Origin: Sclerurus mexicanus
Lineage: Eukaryota > Chordata > Aves > Passeriformes > Furnariidae
Length of the DNA stretch: 64,000 bases
Direction: 5' to 3'
NCBI GenBank assembly: GCA_013396755.1
Contig: VWZF01002698.1
Coordinates: 838,795-902,794 of the forward strand
Part shown: one piece after another, positions 28,643 to 39,715 of the stretch
How the letters are laid out: each line of letters begins with the position of its first letter
Position numbering within the stretch: position 1 is the first letter of the stretch
Program-made: the position numbers and the translations under genes
Notes under the pieces: generated by a model
Told to the model about the DNA's origin: nothing
The model's database searches: none
What the model saw: only the letters and a program-made list of their open reading frames with translations

Positions 28643-29233
28643 TGTGCTGGTTTTGGCTGACATAGAATTAATCTTCTTCACAGCGGCTGGCAGGAGACTA
28701 TGTTTTGGGTTTACGCTGAACACACTGTTGATAATATAGAGATGGTTTTGTTACTGCTGAGCAGGGCGTACACAGTGACAAGGCCTTTTCTGCTTCCCCT
28801 ATTTCCACACTAGCAAGAAGACTAGAGGTGCAAGGAAAATTAAGAGGAGACACAGCCAGGACAGCTGACCCCAACAGACCAAAAGGATATTCCATATCAC
28901 ATGACATCATGCCCAGCATACAAAGTGGAAGGAGGGAAACCGGGGGATGCTCAGAGTGATGGCATTTGTCTTCCCAAGTAACTGTTACGAGTCACAGGGC
29001 CCAGCTCTCCTGGAAATGGCTGAACATCTGCCTGCCCGCCTGTGGGAAGCAGTGAATTAACTCCTTGTTTTACTTCACTTATGTGCACAGCTTTTGCTTT
29101 CCCTATTAAACTGTCTTCATCTCAACCCATGAGTTTTCCCATCTTTTACCCTGCCCATTCTCTCCCCAATCCTATTGGTGAGGGAGTAAGTGACTTTGTG
29201 ATAATTGGTTACTGGCTGGGGTTAAACCACAAC
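28643..29233 (+). mobile_element. Endogenous retrovirus LTR (avian ERVL-like type), copy 1
   Basis: The copy starts TGTGCTGGTTTTGGCT and ends near GGGGTTAAACCACAAC. It shows the sequence blocks of an LTR family common in bird genomes (aaggccttttctgct, gacacagc...gacagctgacc, gtgatgg..tttgtcttccc, tctcaacccatgagtttt). An ATTAAA polyadenylation signal is kept at 29105-29110. The TATA position reads catacaaag, so the box looks degraded. No internal retroviral genes and no clear target-site duplication were seen, so this is a solo LTR. Confidence 0.85.
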
Positions 29234-30328
29234 CGCGAGTTTCATCACATTTGACCTTTTGTCCCTTCTTAAGCCATATAAGTCAGGAGTGTTGCCACCT
29301 GAGGTTTCCCACTCTGAGACTCACCCATTAGGCCATTCAGGACATCCACAGGCCAATTTGCCACATGGGTGTGTCTCATCACCGACTACCAGGCTCCTGA
29401 CTGAGGTACCTCAGTATTATTTGGTGAGATGAACTCCCAAACTTGGATCCAAATGGTCTGTAAACACTGATCCACTGCATGCTGTCATACCACAAGACAT
29501 CTTCCAATAACAGATTTATGTTTAGAATAGAAAAAGAAGCCACAAAAACTACCATCATCACAAAAATTTCTAAACATCTGGGGACTGCTCTCTGATTACT
29601 GTAACATTACTATAGTGCTCATTTTGGTGTGAAAAAGTTTACAAGAAGAATAAAGTAGGAATAGACTCTTTCAAGCGAATGTTCATTGAAATACAACTAA
29701 TAGCTCATAATCCAGACCACCCTCGAATAGTTAAACTTGAAAAACATAGGCTATCTATGATTTTTTGGCACTGGTCACATCACAAGAAAATGGAAAGTTT
29801 TCTAGGGAGTTGACCTTGAGGAGGTGACACAACATGAAGACTGGGAAGGATATTATTCAGAGCTTGAGTAATAAATTAGATCATCGGAGACTCAAATCCC
29901 GGAGTTCTGAAGGAGGAAAGGAGTAGAGTCATTGCTAGTGAGTAGGAAGAATAAAGGTTTCTCTGCAGAGAACGTACAGTTGGAAATCCATTAAAAAACA
30001 CACAACTTCACCACTCATGGTGGTTCTGATAACAACATATAATAGTTGTATAAATTGTTGCACAAGCTGAGTAAACCTAACTTACTGTCAATGCTCAGCC
30101 TGCTCATGTCCAGTTCCAAGCAATTTAATCATGCACCCAACTCCCCTGAGCTGTGTAGAACCTCACTGACAAGCTTCGCACCACAGTGCTGTACCCAACC
30201 CCGTGTGCTGAAATGTGTGCAAGTACAAAAAAAAAAAAATATATCCCTTTTCCCCCTTGCCACAACAGGTTTTCTGTGTAACTCTGATTAGACAGAAAAA
30301 GGTGTTCTAGCACCTACACATACAGCAT

Positions 30329-30871
30329 TGTACTGGTTTTGGCTAGTATGGGGCTGTGTTTTGGATTTCTGCTCAACACAGGGTTGATTATAGAGAGATG
30401 TTCTTGTTATTGCTGACCAGCGCTCACACAGAGCCAAGGCCTTTTCTGCTTTTTGTACTGCTATGCTGGCAGGGAAATAGGAGGTGCATGGGATTCTGGG
30501 AGGAGACACAGCTGGGACAGCTGACCAAAGGGGTATTCCAGACCACATGACATCATGCTCAGTATATAAAGTGGAGAAAGAAGGAGGAAGGGAGAGAGGT
30601 TTGGAGTGATGGTGTTTGTCTTCCCGAGTAACCATTACACATGCAGGGGCCCTGCTCTCCTGGAGATGGCTGAACACCTGCCCGCCCAGGGGAAGCAGTG
30701 ACTTCATTCCTTATTTTGCTTTGCTTGTTTGCATGGCTTTTGCTTTCCCTATGTCTTGATCTCAACCCATGAGTTTTCTAGCTTTTACCCTTCTGATTCT
30801 CTCCCCAGTCCTGCCTCATCGGGGAGTGAGCTGTGTGGGGCTTGGCTGCTGGCAGGGGTGAAACCATGACA
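30329..30871 (+). mobile_element. Endogenous retrovirus LTR (same family), copy 2
   Basis: The copy starts TGTACTGGTTTTGGCT and ends GAAACCATGACA. It keeps a TATA box (TATATAAA at 30563-30570) and an upstream TGACATCA motif. It has lost the ATTAAA region that copy 1 keeps (ccctat runs straight into gtcttgatctc). It has the same orientation as copy 1, about 1.1 kb downstream of it. The sequence between shows no recognisable retroviral genes. The two differ at many positions, so they do not look like LTRs of one recent provirus. Confidence 0.85.
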
Positions 30872-33800
30872 TCTGACATAACGGGCTGATTTTAGTATAA
30901 TCAAACAACAAGGAAGAGACACAATGGACCATACGAACTGCAAAAAGTTAATATTACAGTTTATGCTACAAAGCTGCTCTCCTCTGGTCAGCTACACTAG
31001 CAGTTTCCAAAGCAGGCTGTGCTCCCCCCCAGACAGTGTGCAAGACAATCTATACGGATGCTGGAAAAAACATGGTTTTGACCATTAATAAATAATTTCT
31101 CAAAAGAGAGCTTACTTGATCTTTACCTCATCCATTTTTACTTTCTATTCTGTGTATAGTTTATAACGTACATAGACGCTATATATATGGTAGTAGATGT
31201 GCAGAATTTGGAAATACGCATATACTTGGGGGGTACGTTCAAAATATTTTACGGATAGGGATGTGCAATCGAACGAGTTTGTAGACCATTGCTCTCTACA
31301 ACCTATGGACAGAGAGAGTCCCTCTCAGAGAGAAGTCAAAGAACTCATTCCTAAATTCTGAGATGAAAAGTTTGTGAAAGTTCTCCTAAATTTGAAATAT
31401 CTGAATAATATCAAATATAGAAATCTAATAGCTCAGTTTATCATCTTTAAAGTAAACTGAAAATGCAACCAACATGGCAAATTAACAAAGTATTTGGCTG
31501 AATAAAATACAGATGATACTCTGACTGGGTTTCTTAAAAGTCAACCCTCTTCCTGTGCAATCCGCAAACATCAAATTTTCCTTTTCTTCATTGAATGGCA
31601 TCCCTAAAGACTTTGCAAAAAAATTGTTAAAAAAAAGAAAAAGTTTACAGTTCCCATGGACTTCAACTTGATCCACATTTTTAAATCCTTGGTTGAAAAT
31701 TCATAGTTTCCCCTTTTAACAGTTCAGATTTTTTATGGATACACAGAAAATACAAAGTTCAAAGAACTTAAATATATGCATAACGAAGACAGAGTCCATG
31801 TTCAAAAGAAAAGATCCAGAAACCTCAAGGCCTTTACAAAACAGGCCTCTCAATTACACTGATGCTCAAATCTAAGAACTAATTATAGGTGGAATGGATA
31901 GATGAAAGTTATACTGGAGCAGAATAAAAAGAACAAGAATAAACAGTAGAGAGGCTGAATGAGGAAAGATTGATCAGTAGAGCAGCTTGTTTCCTTCTGA
32001 TTGTGCTGTTTCCAGAAGGACACATTAAATACACACCCATTTCCTAAGAAATCTATCCATGATAAATGTCGTATTTTAACCAGCATAGAAATTTTTCAGA
32101 CTCTTTCTTCTGTACTTGCATAATTCAAAAGCAACTTTCTTTTTTAAGCCAAAGTTGGCATATACTTGATCTTCAGTGAGGTATGTGCAATGACATTTGG
32201 TTTAGCAATAACAAAATTATAGCTGTACAAGGTAGTGTGTTTATTTGAATATGCAACAATGTAATCATTCAAATAAATGCACTCTTAGTTCTCTTTTTAC
32301 AGTACTTCAAGTCAAATGTACATAAACTAATCCCTATAAATTAAAACCATATACAGTAAAATAAAACATTATGCATTTTAACTTTGTGTTCTGGTTTGCT
32401 TTAACTTTGAGGGAAACATACTCCATGTGTTTTTGAATGGCTGCAGGTGTGGATTTTGTACCATTTCCATTTGTGGTTTTTCCTATGACTGCACATCCAA
32501 AAACTGTGTTCTCTGTAATATACAGTTTGGGGAGTACTTTGAGAGCAGATGGACTTTTGCTTCACAGCAATGGCCTGAAGCCCTTAAGGTGAGCAAGGGA
32601 GTGGAAATGATCTGCTAACAGGCTTGTCTAAGTTCAACCTCATTAAAATCACATGACTGAACAATCTCTTTTCTTTAAATTATCATCTGGCCTCCATTAG
32701 AATCAGAGGTAGAGATGCCAATTTTGAATAATTATTTTAAGATTACGAAGAAAGAGCTCACAGATGCTGTAAACTTTATGGTAGGAACCAGAACTATTTG
32801 TTGATGACAAGTACCGATAAATATATGGGGGAAAGAAATCATTCCTTCTGAACAGATGTTGCTATCAATGACACCAAAATCCTTAAAATACAATTTTTCT
32901 TTGTAATTTGAGCATTGATGGTCCATAACTGAAAATGCATTAACACCCTGAGCATTGCTTAGACTACAGAAGGGTACATTTACATTACAGGGTGGAATTT
33001 TTGTCCACTAGTAATTCAGATTAGGAAAGCCTATACCACACTACCTGGACTGTAAGTAAATTCATTCACTCTGCTGTGTGCTCAAATTTATTTATAGAGC
33101 AAAGGGAGACTGAAAAAACGGAGTATCTTTTAAACTGACGCTCATAAGTGGTTTCTCCCAAATCATTTTGCATTGGCTTTTGAACGCTGGCAAATACCCA
33201 GTATCTTCCATAAAGCAGAGGATAATTCATAATAATAGTCCCACCATTATTTGTCCTTCTTTCAACATTAGCCACTCAGTTCACTGTCTGAGGAGAAATA
33301 CTTGGCCTTCATTTTGCTACAGCTGCTACAATGCTGCTGCTGCATGAAAAAGTATTTGTAGCATGGTCATAATTTATACAGATTAAATTTCAAATCACCA
33401 GATAAAGCAGTGGATAAATTCTAGTGTCCTGATCCTTTTCTTAGGGTTTTTTTTTCTTCCCTGAGACACACACACTCTGACAGACCGATCAACTTCCTTG
33501 ACTACTGTTGCAGGAAGTTTAAAGACTTATTCTTTTAGCCAAGTTGTCCAAGAATTCTGAAATTTTCAAGTGCCTGCCAGTGTCTGTTAAAAGAAACAAT
33601 ATTTCATCTGGCAGCAAAAAAAGCACAAACCAACGAAGCCTGACAAGGCACAAATTATAACTACTGCAGGAACAGTAGAAACAAAGCTTTTACCAAATAA
33701 GGCTACAAGGTGGCCACCACAGAGACAGTACAAGGACAAAACTGATAACACTGAAAGAATAGTGAGGTTCTTACATCCTAACTTCTTCAGACTGGCAAGT

Positions 33801-35101
33801 TCAAGTGCAAAACTCAAGGACATTTCAAGGTAACACTTCCCTCATACCCACAGAGAATACACTATTAAAAACCATGAACTATTGCACACTGTTCTTGAGC
33901 TAAGTAGTTATTCCAGAAACAAGCTTCTCATCAATTAGGTTGTCTGATAGAACACAATTGAGTTGAAAACAAAACCATTAGAAAAAAAAAAAAATCAGTT
34001 CTCCATCATGTTACCAAAATGAATCAGAAAAATCTCTGCATGACATTTGATACCAATTATTTTTAATCCTCCCCTTGAAAAGCTACACGTACATCTGCTA
34101 AGCCTCAAATGAAGCCATAGGAATAGTTTCGCTGGGGCATGAGTTACATAGGTCATACATGATGGGTCATCCACTCAGGCTGACATCATTCACCAAGTGC
34201 CAACCACCACTTGAAAAGAGAAAGGAAAGCATCTCTTCTAACATGTTGCCATTCTAGCAACTCTTATTAAGGCCTTTTCATAAAAATTATACTGAAAAAT
34301 CTTCCTCAAATGCCATAACCTTGCAGTTCCTCTTCAATATAGCTGGATATGTGTAGCACATATCCCATGGAGCAAAGAAACAACAACTTTATTACATACC
34401 CAATGGTAACAAGAAAACACCATTCACTGCTCTTGGATTTGCTGCCATACACAAACTAAAGCAAAATATAGTTAAGCTGGCTTGCTTCCAGGTAATTGCC
34501 ATTTTTAACCAACACAACTCTTTGATAAGACCTGAAGTGCCTGAATAAAAAGAAATAACTCCTACAGCATTGATAGTAATTCATGATCACATCTCAACAA
34601 AATTCAGAAACTCGATCAACTTTTTGTAAAGTAACTGCTTTAAATTTTCACAGTTCTAAATAATTATGCTCTCTAGACTCTTTCCTAGACAGGAAATTCC
34701 ATCAGAATAATTACATAGTGAGTCTTTTTACTAAATTTTGTGTGAATAACCTATTGTTTTAAAATGTATTGGTCAAATTATCTTTCATTACTTTCAACAG
34801 AAGACCAAATAAAATTTGAGGAAAATGTTTCTGATGCTTCTTGGAAGTTTCTGCCTATACATAACTGGGAAATTCTGGACAATGTCAATTATTTAAAAAC
34901 ACTTATACAGAGTCAACACAGTAAAATGGGAAAGAAATTTTGACAGAAAATTAAAATAAGCACCAAAATTCAAGAAGTAACATAATTTGAGCATTATATT
35001 GCAACAGAACATGCGGATTACTGTGATCCATGATGAAAGTTTTGAAATTTATGATTAAATATGAAGGACCAGATACATTTTCACTTAGGACACCATGTTC
35101 A

Positions 35102-35475
35102 CTTGGAGAAGAGAAGACTCCAGGGAGACCTTAGAGCAGCCTTCCAGCATCTTAAAGGGGCCTATGAGAAAGCGAAGAAGGACTTCTTACAAAGGCAGGT
35201 AGTGACAGGGTAAGGGGGAATGGCTCTAAAATGACACAGGATAGGTTCAGATTTGATATTAGAAAGAATTTCTTTACTTTGAGCACGGTGAGACACTGGA
35301 ACAGGCTGCCCAGAGAAGCTGTGGATGCCCCATCCCTTGAAGTGTTCAAGGCCATGTTGGAGGGGGCTTGGAGAGACCTGATCTAGTGGAAAGTGTCCCT
35401 GCACATGGCAAGGGATTGGAATAGGATGATCTCCAAGGTCCCCTCCAATCCAAGCTATTCTGTAATTCTATAATT
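35102..35475 (+). mobile_element. CR1 LINE 3' fragment with tail
   Basis: It begins within the CR1 ORF2 end (cagcatcttaaaggggcc, agaatttctttactttgagc, ctggaacaggctgcccagag, ggatgcccc) and runs into the 3' terminus (gatctccaaggtccc, then attctgtaattctata). The tail is slightly degenerate. The element is 5'-truncated. Confidence 0.92.
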
Positions 35476-38400
35476 GTTTCCTCATTTGACACAAATACTG
35501 CCAACCGCTCAGACACAAAATTCCTACAGAAAGACATGCACTTCTACTGAATAGCATGCAACTTTAACTTCTCAGTTTTAACAGCTTGAATGAACCTGTT
35601 AAATGAGATGCAGGGCTGCAAATGAACAGTTAATATACACCTAAGTATTAAATGACTGCTTCCTTTACTAAGTTCTGTCATTCTGTTCAATGAATGAGGC
35701 AGGGATCCTATGGAAAAAAATAGAATGTAAATCTCTAATTAAATACACATAGACAATAGTGTAAAAAAATAGAGCATGAAAACATGACCTTAGGCATTTT
35801 CTAATCCCTTACTGCTTCATTTTACAGTTAAAAATTAGTCACTGTCCTCCCACTCCTTACAGAAAGAAAATTCATTTCAAAATTGGAATGTGCAATAATT
35901 TTGAGGAGAAACAGGACACATCACTGAGTAACTCCAACAACGAAAGAGACAGAAACCTCATGTGTTATTCTATTTGCAGCCTTTCCTATGCACACATATC
36001 AACCCTGCTTTAAAAGCCTCTGTAGTTACATCAGGACTGAAACACCACACAAACTGCACATGCATCGATCCAATAGAATAATGAGAATCATCTATTCAGC
36101 AGAAGTTTTCACTCAGATTAAATGCTTTCATTCTCTAAGCCAATGAAACATTGGAGGTTGGTTAGTTTAACTGTGAAACATATCCCATTCACAAAATGAA
36201 ATGGCAAAAACCCCCAAAGTTTCACTGAAGCAGCCTGGCAATCAAGGAGATCCTTCCTTTTAAGTACCAAGCTTTCAACACCTTCAATTGCAATGCTAGG
36301 AGATATTCTTGAAAAGAGCCAAAAATCTCAGCTACCTGAAAAGCAGCATTTCCCCCAATCTGTCCCTTGTGGTTTTTTTGTTTTTAACAGCTTATCCACA
36401 TTAAAATTTTCAGGAAACAGGATTTGTTCCTTGCTTGGACTCACTTGTACCAAAGTTCAGCTGAAATTACAAACTCAGCACATTTTAACAATCTGAAATA
36501 GCTCATGGAAAAGCTTGAGTAGTTTCACTACAGGTACTGCAACTTCTTTATTTTCAGAGAGAGTAAGTGTTTACAAAGTTCAGCACAAAGTTTAAAACAA
36601 AAATTTTATTCTGGTTCATTAGTAGAAATAACAGATTATTTAGAACAAAGCAAAGTGATGTCTAACTTAATCTGTCATCAGAGAACCTAAATTCAGTCTT
36701 GTGTACTAGAATGTTGCTCCTGCTACAGAAACACATTTAAAACTAAAAACATGCAGCAGTTTCTTAATTTCCCCACTCACAGTAGGTATCTGTTATTAGT
36801 AATAGGAGTTAGTTTTCCAAACAGGGCACGTGACTATCTTTTCTGGTTTTAGGAAGAACAATACTTTTTAAAAAGCATACTGAAAAAGTGCTGTTCATTG
36901 CTTTAAATATGCATTCTCTGACATGACATTACATTCTGTTTCATAGTTGCACTTTTAAACATCAAATGATTCAAATAAGAATTTCCATGCATTTTGGATA
37001 CACAGCAAATAAAGAAGTTTAGAACAATGCCTTAGAGGCAAAAAGCACAAGTAAAATATAATACAGATGTTAAAAACATAACTAAAGTTAAGTATCTGCA
37101 AAGACCCAAACTACTTCTGCTTTATGTATCAGCAGTCATGTCCATTAGGACAAGCCTAAGCTAGTGAGAAGCACTAGTTCGAGAACAGATTTAAAAAAAT
37201 ATTTCAGTAGTATATACTTTAAATCCTGATTCAAAAACTCCTGAAAATCTGTGATCACTGAAAGAACTCAATCTACAGGCATAGGATCTCTCTTTTGCAG
37301 CTATTAAGACATTCATGCAGCAGTTCTAACTGGACAGTCTTGAAGCCTTAGTTCAGACATCTTTCTTATTCTTCTTCTGTGAAAATGACAACACTTAAAA
37401 CTATGGTAAACCCTTTTTGTATTTTAAGGGTAATAGGGAAAATAGCTGCAGGCAGGTTAAAATCCTTATCCATGAGTAGCGACTTGTTTTTATACATTTT
37501 TGAACATAACACTCCCTTATCTTTCTACTGGACGCTGTTTTAGACTGCTTTTGTTGAATATTTCTAGCAGCCCGTTGTACACAGTGCATCACAAGCTGCA
37601 TGGCCTGAGGCCAGGAAGGAAGGTGTGGAACACGTCTTCACAGGTCAGTTTCCACTCTCCAAGTTTTCAAGTATTTGAGAGAAGGTCATGTTACAGCACA
37701 GATTTACATAGCAGACAAATTACATGACTGCCTGTTCTCAGCATTTCATAATTTCAACAGAAAAATTAGGTCAAATGAAAGGGGGGGAAGAATAACCCTA
37801 TCCTTTCACAGTAGTCAGAAAATTAAACAAAAAACTTACTTAGCCGTGGTTCTTGCCAAAACATTGGTAAAAATCTGTATTTTCAGTAAACACAAATTTA
37901 AAATATTTGATTTACCATTCCTTTACAAAGTCCTTTTCTTTTTTAATGCCTCCAAACAACCACAAACTCAAAAAATTTGCTGTATTGCTGTTTGAAAACA
38001 CTGGGTTTACTATTAGTCCAAAACATGCACCTTTTTACAAACATGCATATTATCAAGGAACCATTGCTAACTTCAAGGGCTTTCACACACAGTCTGACAG
38101 TCAAGAAGGAGCGTTAAAAGAGGGAACTGCTCTTTGTATCATCTGTCCAGATGAAAAGTATAATAATTTGGAACAGCTTCCCCTCGCCCCTGAGCATAAA
38201 ATATAGTGCACTTTAAAAAGGACAATATTGGTCAGCCTCAGCACTGCCTGAACATTATGTTTATACAAGACAGAGACTAAAATTACAATGTTCATATCTG
38301 GCATTCTTTGACTAGAAATTTGCAAAATAATTCATTTTTTTCTCAGAAAACAGTACTATTATATTTTCAGGATAACTACAAAATACTCTTCAAGAGTAGT

Positions 38401-39207
38401 TAAGGATATCATAATGTGAAACAACAAATTTAGCAGTGTTTAGGTCCATATATGTGTATTTCCCTTAGCTTACAAGACTAATACTTGCAGGCAAATTCCT
38501 ACATAGTGTACACTTAAAATATGCTAATCGTTATCCTAGAGAGCTTTCAGGATTTGTTTCAACACAGTCAGGCGGTTCTAGGGTTTAGTCTGGCATAATG
38601 TTGATACTCTTATTGAGCAAGGAAAAAGAATAAGCATTAACAAAGAAATTACTGGCTTCAACAAGTTTAATTAGACTTAACATTATTTCAGTTTCTAAAA
38701 ATGCCAAATATGAAGTCTGATTTGCTTTCAGCAGTAAAAGGAAGTTTTAAGCTGATGCATATTTCAAAAAGGATTGTAGTTTTGAGGAATTGCTGAACAA
38801 ATTTTTGAAGACAAAGTCTAGCTAACCCAGTGAATTTATGTGCATTTGATACCTATTCAAGAAATAAAGAGGAAACAAATTTTGTGGAATCTTTATTTAC
38901 TCTATTTACTAAGACAAACTCCGAGGGATGAATTTCACCAAAAGCTTTAGCTTAGCATGTTGCAGCCCTGCAGCTGAAAATTCACATGAAAAATATGGGA
39001 GCTTTTTCTCTTCTGACACAAAAGGAACTTTTGGGAACATTTCCGAAGGATACCAGAAAGCTTGTCTAACATACAATGGTTCCTACTCAGCACAGCCCTC
39101 CAAAGAAAAAGTAACAGATGCACAACTGGTATTAATAACAAAACATCTCCTCCCTCTGTTAGTCAAGAGAGGACAGCTAAGGACAATCAGAGTTTCAGGG
39201 CACTTAC

Positions 39208-39430
39208 CTACTCGGAAGTTGGTGGCTGTCAGAGTGTCAGCAGCGTGGCCGTTCTCACTGATGAGGGTGGTTGTATTTCCCTTCTCACAGTTGTTCTGAC
39301 AGTTGCCTTTGGTGCAAGTCACTTTACAGATGCTGGGCGTAAAGACCACCTTGATACGACCAGTGTGGTTTCCCACTGTCAGTGGAGGCAAAGAAAAAAG
39401 CAAAAATAAGCAGATCACTTTGGTATCCAT
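39208..39430 (-). CDS. LTBP1: LTBP1 short-isoform first coding exon (signal peptide); its 3' part is shared with the long isoform
   Basis: The exon opens with ATG at 39430 and begins MDTKVICLF, the start of the short isoform. A hydrophobic stretch of about 15 residues (VICLFLLFSLPPLTV) is the signal peptide; cleavage is likely just before NHT. The mature part has cysteines in SICKVTC, NCQNNC and KG-type contexts and two N-glycosylation sequons, NHT and NTT. The donor is GTAG|GTAAGT at 39208/39207, leaving phase 1. Long-isoform transcripts instead enter at an internal acceptor, ccactgacag|TGGGAAAC, so they use only 39375-39208 (168 bp). That junction restores the frame with the exon at 57122. 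The start context is weak at -3 (T) with G at +4. I chose this ATG because it begins the signal peptide and matches the family's N-terminus. Confidence 0.96.
39375..39384 (-). promoter_or_regulatory. LTBP1: Internal splice acceptor for LTBP1L inside the signal-peptide code
   Basis: The AG occupies 39377-39376 and the exon resumes at 39375. Upstream on the minus strand lies a pyrimidine-rich run (ctttttt, ctttgcctccactgacag), which in the short isoform encodes the hydrophobic core FSLPPLT. Splicing here from the donor at 57122 gives CGA T|TG GGA AAC CAC in frame. The same arrangement is known for mammalian LTBP1, where the long form replaces the short signal peptide. Confidence 0.88.
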
Positions 39431-39707
39431 TGATTTCCTTCAAAAAGGTTTGGGGGGGAAAAAAAAAAAAGGCACGGGGCGGGGGGGTGGGAAAGGCGAC
39501 AGGTCTACAGGAGGAGGGCAGTCTGCAGTGCTCTCTCTCATAGATCTCCAGTGGTGTCTCTGAAACAGGAGTAGGAAGCTTAGCAAACAGAACTCCGGGA
39601 TCTGCTCCAAAACCACATTTAAAGTCAAGTCACTGGAGTGGGATTAGTAATCACAATGCTGCACTTTATTCACAGGCAGACAAAGAGCAATACCAAGGGC
39701 ATGACAG
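39431..39707 (-). other. LTBP1: Probable 5' leader of LTBP1S
   Basis: About 275 bp upstream of the short-isoform ATG, read on the minus strand. It is more GC-rich than the surrounding intron. It contains a C-rich block (rc of 39476-39491), a T12-C7 homopolymer tract at about 39452-39470, and an upstream ORF at 39541-39440. No splice acceptor clearly interrupts it, so the leader is probably continuous with the coding exon. The transcription start is inferred from a TATA-like element at 39708-39715 and was not observed. Confidence 0.5.
39440..39541 (-). CDS. Upstream ORF (33 codons) in the LTBP1S leader
   Basis: ATG at 39541-39539 opens a 33-codon proline- and phenylalanine-rich frame (MRESTADCPPPVD...), ending in TGA at 39442-39440, 9 nt before the LTBP1S ATG. 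It crosses the T12-C7 homopolymer, so its frame depends on tract length. Both ATGs have T at -3. It is most likely a translational control element rather than a functional peptide, and is only relevant if transcription starts upstream of 39541. Confidence 0.35.
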   Translation of the reverse strand: MRESTADCPPPVDLSPFPPPRPVPFFFFPPKPF

Positions 39708-39715
39708 CTTAAATA
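39708..39715 (-). promoter_or_regulatory. LTBP1: Candidate TATA-like box of the internal LTBP1S promoter
   Basis: The minus strand reads GGCTATTTAAGCTG here, a reasonable TATA variant that also resembles a MEF2-type core. It lies about 280 bp upstream of the LTBP1S ATG, so a start site about 30 bp downstream would give a leader of roughly 250 nt. An independent promoter is expected because the short isoform has its own first exon; this exact element is an inference. Confidence 0.35.

Larger units (their letters stand above)
17942..39207 (-). other. LTBP1: LTBP1 intron, 21.3 kb
   Basis: Bounded by donor gtaagt (39207) and acceptor tttcag (17942). It contains CR1 fragments (25.2, 35.1 kb), two ERV LTRs (28.6, 30.3 kb), a perfect 20-bp palindrome at 26665 and a G4-type motif at 27632. 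The remainder is AT-rich sequence in which I recognise nothing. Confidence 0.85.

Noticed and set aside
28643..30871. A complete provirus bounded by the two LTRs
   Set aside because: The 1.1-kb interval has no recognisable gag, pol or primer-binding sequence, and the LTRs differ at many sites.
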